Positions 21,019 to 23,637 of a stretch of 23,637 nucleotides of DNA are shown piece by piece (the first letter of the stretch is position 1; each line of letters begins with the position of its first letter). Under the pieces are notes generated by a model. It was not told the origin of the DNA, did no database searches, and saw only the letters and a list, made by a program, of their open reading frames with translations. This stretch comes from Sporosarcina sp. (GTDB lineage: Bacteria > Bacillota > Bacilli > Bacillales_A > Planococcaceae): NCBI GenBank assembly GCA_029263945.1, contig JARIDM010000072.1, forward strand, positions 1 to 23,637, written 5' to 3'. The position numbers and the translations under genes are program-made.

Positions 21019-21387
21019 TTAAAGTACTTCTGGAGCAAGAGAAATGATTCTCATGAAGTTGCTGTCACGAAGTTCGCGTGCAACTGGTCCAAAGATACGT
21101 GTTCCTCTTGGGCTCTTATCGTCCCGGATGATTACGCAGGCGTTCTCATCAAATGTAATATATGTGCCGTCTTCGCGACGAACACCGCTCTTCGTACGGA
21201 CAATTACAGCCTTTACGATTTCGCCTTTCTTAACAACGCCACCTGGTGTTGCCTTTTTCACTGTACAAACAACTACATCACCGATGTTAGCTACTTTACG
21301 GCCTGTTCCACCAAGCACTTTAATTGTTAATACTTCACGCGCGCCTGAGTTGTCAGCGACTTTCATACGACTTTCTTGTTGGATCAT
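21019..21387 (-). CDS. rplN: 50S ribosomal protein L14
   Basis: 122 residues, the universal length. L14 lies on the subunit interface next to L19 and is the docking site of the silencing factor RsfS. MIQQESRMKVADNSGAREVLTIKVLGG and FDENACVIIRDDKSPRGTRIFGPVARELR are near invariant. GGAGG precedes the ATG; the gene lies between rpsQ and rplX. Confidence 0.98.
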   Translation of the reverse strand: MIQQESRMKVADNSGAREVLTIKVLGGTGRKVANIGDVVVCTVKKATPGGVVKKGEIVKAVIVRTKSGVRREDGTYITFDENACVIIRDDKSPRGTRIFGPVARELRDSNFMRIISLAPEVL

Positions 21388-21426
21388 TTAGGCTACCTCC
21401 TCTCGGAATTTACTATCCGAACTATA

Positions 21427-21690
21427 TTAAATAACGATCGCTTTCTTAGTGATTTCAATGAGGCGGAAGCGTTTCGTTTTTGACAACGGACGCGTTTCAG
21501 AAATGCGGACCAAATCGCCGATTTTCGCTTCATTCAATTCATCATGGACCTTTAACTTTTTAGAATATTTCACACGCTTACCGTATAAAGTGTGTTTCTT
21601 ATACGTTTCTACTACGACAGTGATTGTTTTATCCATTTTGTCGGATACAACACGAGCTGTGTAGTCTTTGCGCTGATTACGTTCAGTCAT
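21427..21690 (-). CDS. rpsQ: 30S ribosomal protein S17
   Basis: 87 residues, as in B. subtilis. S17 is an OB-fold primary 16S rRNA binder. TARVVSDKMDKTITVVVETYKKH and GDLVRISETRPLSKTKRFRL are the conserved segments. The ATG at 21688-21690 is 8 nt after AAGGAGG, so six extra upstream in-frame codons are not used. Confidence 0.97.
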   Translation of the reverse strand: MTERNQRKDYTARVVSDKMDKTITVVVETYKKHTLYGKRVKYSKKLKVHDELNEAKIGDLVRISETRPLSKTKRFRLIEITKKAIVI

Positions 21691-21707
21691 GGTTTGGACC
21701 TCCTTCA

Positions 21708-21908
21708 TCAGTTATTCGCACTGATTTCTCTTTGACGTATTACAGTTTTCATGCGCGCAATCGATTTACGAACTTGACCGATGCGTGCAGTGTTTTCTAA
21801 TTGACCTGTCGCCAATTGGAAGCGAAGGTTGAAAAGCTCTTCTTTCAGTGATTTCACTTGTTGCTCAATCTCTGCAGTTGTTAAGTCACGGATTTCTTTA
21901 GCTTTCAT
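21708..21908 (-). CDS. rpmC: 50S ribosomal protein L29
   Basis: 66 residues, the standard size, a two-helix protein at the tunnel exit contacting trigger factor and SRP. MKAKEIRDLTTAEIEQQVKSLKEELFNLRFQLATGQLENTARI is diagnostic. The ATG at 21906-21908 overlaps the end of rplP by 11 bp, with only a weak GGTGGTGA site, so it is probably translated by coupling. A longer reading with eight extra codons lies wholly within rplP and is rejected. Confidence 0.96.
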   Translation of the reverse strand: MKAKEIRDLTTAEIEQQVKSLKEELFNLRFQLATGQLENTARIGQVRKSIARMKTVIRQREISANN

Positions 21909-22332
21909 TAGATTCACCACCAATTTCTTCACGTTTTACAAACTTCGTTTTCACAGGAAGTTTGTGCGATGCTAAACGAAGTGCTTCACGTGCAACCTCT
22001 TCATCAACACCTGCGATTTCAAACATTACACGACCAGGTTTTACTACAGCTACCCAGCCTTCTACAGCACCTTTACCTGCACCCATACGAACCTCAAGAG
22101 GCTTCTTTGTATATGGTTTATGCGGGAATATGTTGATCCACACCTTACCGCCACGCTTCATATAACGCGTCATTGCAATACGTGATGCTTCAATTTGGCG
22201 GCTTGTGATCCACGCAGCTTCAACAGCTTGTAGTCCATACTCACCAAATTCAACAGTTGCTCCACCTTTTGTCTTACCTTTCATATTCCCACGGAATACG
22301 TTACGATATTTTACTCGTTTAGGCATTAACAT
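21898..22332 (-). CDS. rplP: 50S ribosomal protein L16
   Basis: 144 residues, identical in length to B. subtilis L16. It organises the A-site tRNA elbow contact and is a late assembly protein. PKRVKYRNVFRGNMKG, RIAMTRYMKRGGKVWINIFPHKPYTKKPLEVRMG and the final VKREEIGGESNES are conserved. It begins one base after the rpsC stop, with its GGAGG inside the end of rpsC. Confidence 0.98.
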   Translation of the reverse strand: MLMPKRVKYRNVFRGNMKGKTKGGATVEFGEYGLQAVEAAWITSRQIEASRIAMTRYMKRGGKVWINIFPHKPYTKKPLEVRMGAGKGAVEGWVAVVKPGRVMFEIAGVDEEVAREALRLASHKLPVKTKFVKREEIGGESNES

Positions 22333-22333
22333 A

Positions 22334-22993
22334 TTAGTTGCCTCCTTCCTCAGAGTTCTTCTTTCTTGCTGGAAGGACTTCTCCTCGGTAAATCCATACT
22401 TTTACGCCAAGCTTACCAAATGTAGTGTCTGCTTCTGCGTGTGCATAATCAATGTCTGCACGTAAAGTATGAAGAGGGACAGTTCCTTCACTGTAGTGTT
22501 CTGCACGAGCGATGTCAGCACCGCCAAGACGTCCAGATACTTGTGTTTTAATTCCTTTCGCACCAGAACGAAGCGTACGTTGAATCGCTTGTTTTTGTAC
22601 ACGACGGAATGAAACACGGCCTTCTAATTGACGTGCAATGCCTTCAGCTACTAATTTCGCATCAAGATCAGCACGTTTAATTTCAATAATATTAATGTGA
22701 ACACGCTTGCCAGTAATTGTATTTAATTGTTTACGTAGAGCTTCAACTTCAGTTCCACCTTTACCAATTACCATACCAGGCTTCGCAGTGTGAATAGAAA
22801 TGTTTACACGCTTTGCAGCACGTTCGATTTCTACTTTTGATACAGAAGCATCAATTAGACGTTTTTCAACGAATTCACGAATCTTAATGTCTTCATGTAA
22901 TAGTTTTGCATAGTCTTTTTCTGCATACCATTTAGACTCCCAGTCACGGATGATACCAACCCGTAAACCATTAGGATGTATTTTTTGACCCAC
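22334..22993 (-). CDS. rpsC: 30S ribosomal protein S3
   Basis: 219 residues. S3 lines the mRNA entry channel and has helicase-like activity with S4 and S5. The KH domain GKGG loop is at 77-80 (VIGKGGTEVEAL), and the C-terminal domain has ISGRLGGADIARAE-like residues (here VSGRLGGADIARAEHYSEG). It starts three bases downstream of the rplV stop, with GGAGG at the end of rplV. Confidence 0.98.
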   Translation of the reverse strand: MGQKIHPNGLRVGIIRDWESKWYAEKDYAKLLHEDIKIREFVEKRLIDASVSKVEIERAAKRVNISIHTAKPGMVIGKGGTEVEALRKQLNTITGKRVHINIIEIKRADLDAKLVAEGIARQLEGRVSFRRVQKQAIQRTLRSGAKGIKTQVSGRLGGADIARAEHYSEGTVPLHTLRADIDYAHAEADTTFGKLGVKVWIYRGEVLPARKKNSEEGGN

Positions 22994-22996
22994 GAA

Positions 22997-23341
22997 TTAC
23001 CCCTCCTTTTTCTCTGCTACCACGACAGTGATGTGACTAGTACGCTTGTTGATCGCACTTGCACGTCCTTGTGCACGTGGACGGAAACGTTTCATTGTTG
23101 CCCCTTCATTAACGAATACTTCGCTAACGATTAGGTTCTCAACGTCCATTTCATAGTTATGCTCAGCATTTGCAATGGCTGAATTTAGAACTTTTTCTAC
23201 CACTGGAGATGCAGCTCTTTGTGTCAGTTTTAGAATTGCCATAGCTTCTCCGATTTTCTTGCCTCTAATAAGGTCAACGACTAAACGGACTTTGCGAGGA
23301 GCAATACGGACTGTGCTGGCAGTAGCTTTTGCTTGTTGCAT
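22997..23341 (-). CDS. rplV: 50S ribosomal protein L22
   Basis: 114 residues. L22 spans the large subunit, and its long beta-hairpin (about 80-100, PRAQGRASAINKRTSHI) lines the nascent-peptide tunnel near the macrolide site. The N-terminal IAPRKVRLVVDLIRGKKIGEA and SAIANAEHNYEMDVENL are conserved. No deletion or insertion is evident in the hairpin tip. GGAGG precedes the ATG, 19 bp after rpsS. Confidence 0.98.
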   Translation of the reverse strand: MQQAKATASTVRIAPRKVRLVVDLIRGKKIGEAMAILKLTQRAASPVVEKVLNSAIANAEHNYEMDVENLIVSEVFVNEGATMKRFRPRAQGRASAINKRTSHITVVVAEKKEG

Positions 23342-23360
23342 TAGAATTACCTCCTCTCAA

Positions 23361-23637
23361 TTAACGACCTGTTTTCTTATCGTCGCCACCATGATTTCTA
23401 AACGTACGTGTTGGTGCGAATTCACCTAGTTTGTGACCTACCATATCTTCAGTTACATAGACTGGAACGTGTTTACGTCCGTCATATACTGCAATCGTCA
23501 TTCCGATGAAAGACGGGAAAATAGTAGAACGTCTTGACCAAGTTTTAATAACTTGTTTCTTTTCTGATCCTTTTTGCGCTTCTACCTTATTTAAAAGATG
23601 TTCGTCTGCAAAAGGTCCTTTTTTCAAGCTGCGGCCC
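23361..23637 (-). CDS. rpsS: 30S ribosomal protein S19, first two bases of the start codon outside the window
   Basis: S19 lies in the small-subunit head with S13 and contacts the A-site tRNA. The frame reads GRSLKKGPFADEHLL at the edge, corresponding to MARSLKKGPF in B. subtilis. Base 23637 would be the last base of the start codon, so the protein is 92 residues including Met. VIKTWSRRSTIFPSFIGMTIAVYDG and GHKLGEFAPTRTF are diagnostic. A TTG at 23625-23627 could be read as an internal start but would cut the conserved N-terminus. Confidence 0.97.
   Translation of the reverse strand, partial: GRSLKKGPFADEHLLNKVEAQKGSEKKQVIKTWSRRSTIFPSFIGMTIAVYDGRKHVPVYVTEDMVGHKLGEFAPTRTFRNHGGDDKKTGR

Noticed and set aside
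1..23637. CRISPR arrays, prophage or insertion sequences
   Set aside because: No regularly spaced repeats, transposase or phage genes are visible in either strand.

Overview
The window comes from a spore-forming member of the Bacillales. The family is probably Planococcaceae (Sporosarcina/Lysinibacillus-like), judged from protein resemblance rather than any phylogenetic test. The spore genes gerD, cwlD and kbaA, the gene order next to the ribosomal protein cluster, AGGAGG-type ribosome binding sites and frequent TTG/GTG starts all fit this. Nearly everything reads on the minus strand, so the biological order runs from high to low coordinates.

Right part (about 23.6 to 12.2 kb): the classic ribosomal super-operon, entered inside rpsS. 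It continues rplV-rpsC-rplP-rpmC-rpsQ-rplN-rplX-rplE-rpsN-rpsH-rplF-rplR-rpsE-rpmD-rplO-secY-adk-(gap)-infA-rpmJ-rpsM-rpsK-rpoA-rplQ. The genes are tightly packed, several overlapping. It encodes ribosomal subunits, the protein translocon, adenylate kinase, IF-1 and the RNA polymerase alpha subunit. The gap between adk and infA is notable: map (methionine aminopeptidase), normally found here in Bacillales, is missing. About 440 bp without a recognisable gene lie in its place, with a promoter-like site and hairpins upstream of infA. rplQ is followed by a hairpin and a strong terminator.

Middle part (12.1 to 7.4 kb): ecfA1-ecfA2-ecfT (energy-coupling module for vitamin/metal ECF transporters), truA, then rplM-rpsI with its own promoter, a structured leader and a terminator. 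A 440-bp spacer before ecfA1 holds an unexplained three-way-junction RNA-like element that ends in eight U.

Variable part (7.3 to 4.9 kb): where Bacillus subtilis carries ybaJ/ybaK, this genome has two tandem paralogous Era-like GTPases, one with a membrane DUF697-like tail. They are followed by a broken C-terminal remnant of an MgtE magnesium transporter and a single-domain rhodanese. Sampled lines of the small GTPase are more A/T-rich than a sampled line of cwlD, so this looks like an accessory insertion.

Left part (4.8 kb to 1): cwlD, salA/mrp, gerD (plus strand), kbaA, and a plus-strand positional counterpart of pdaB whose deacetylase active site is eroded, preceded by a good sigma-E-like promoter. 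These genes serve spore cortex, germination and sporulation signalling. The end of the window is a minus-strand tRNA cluster, Asn-Ser-Glu-Lys-Leu-Arg, driven by a near-consensus promoter. Several starts were moved to internal codons because a Shine-Dalgarno sequence and family length support them (salA, truA, ecfA1, rpoA, infA, adk, rplR, rpsQ, rpmC).
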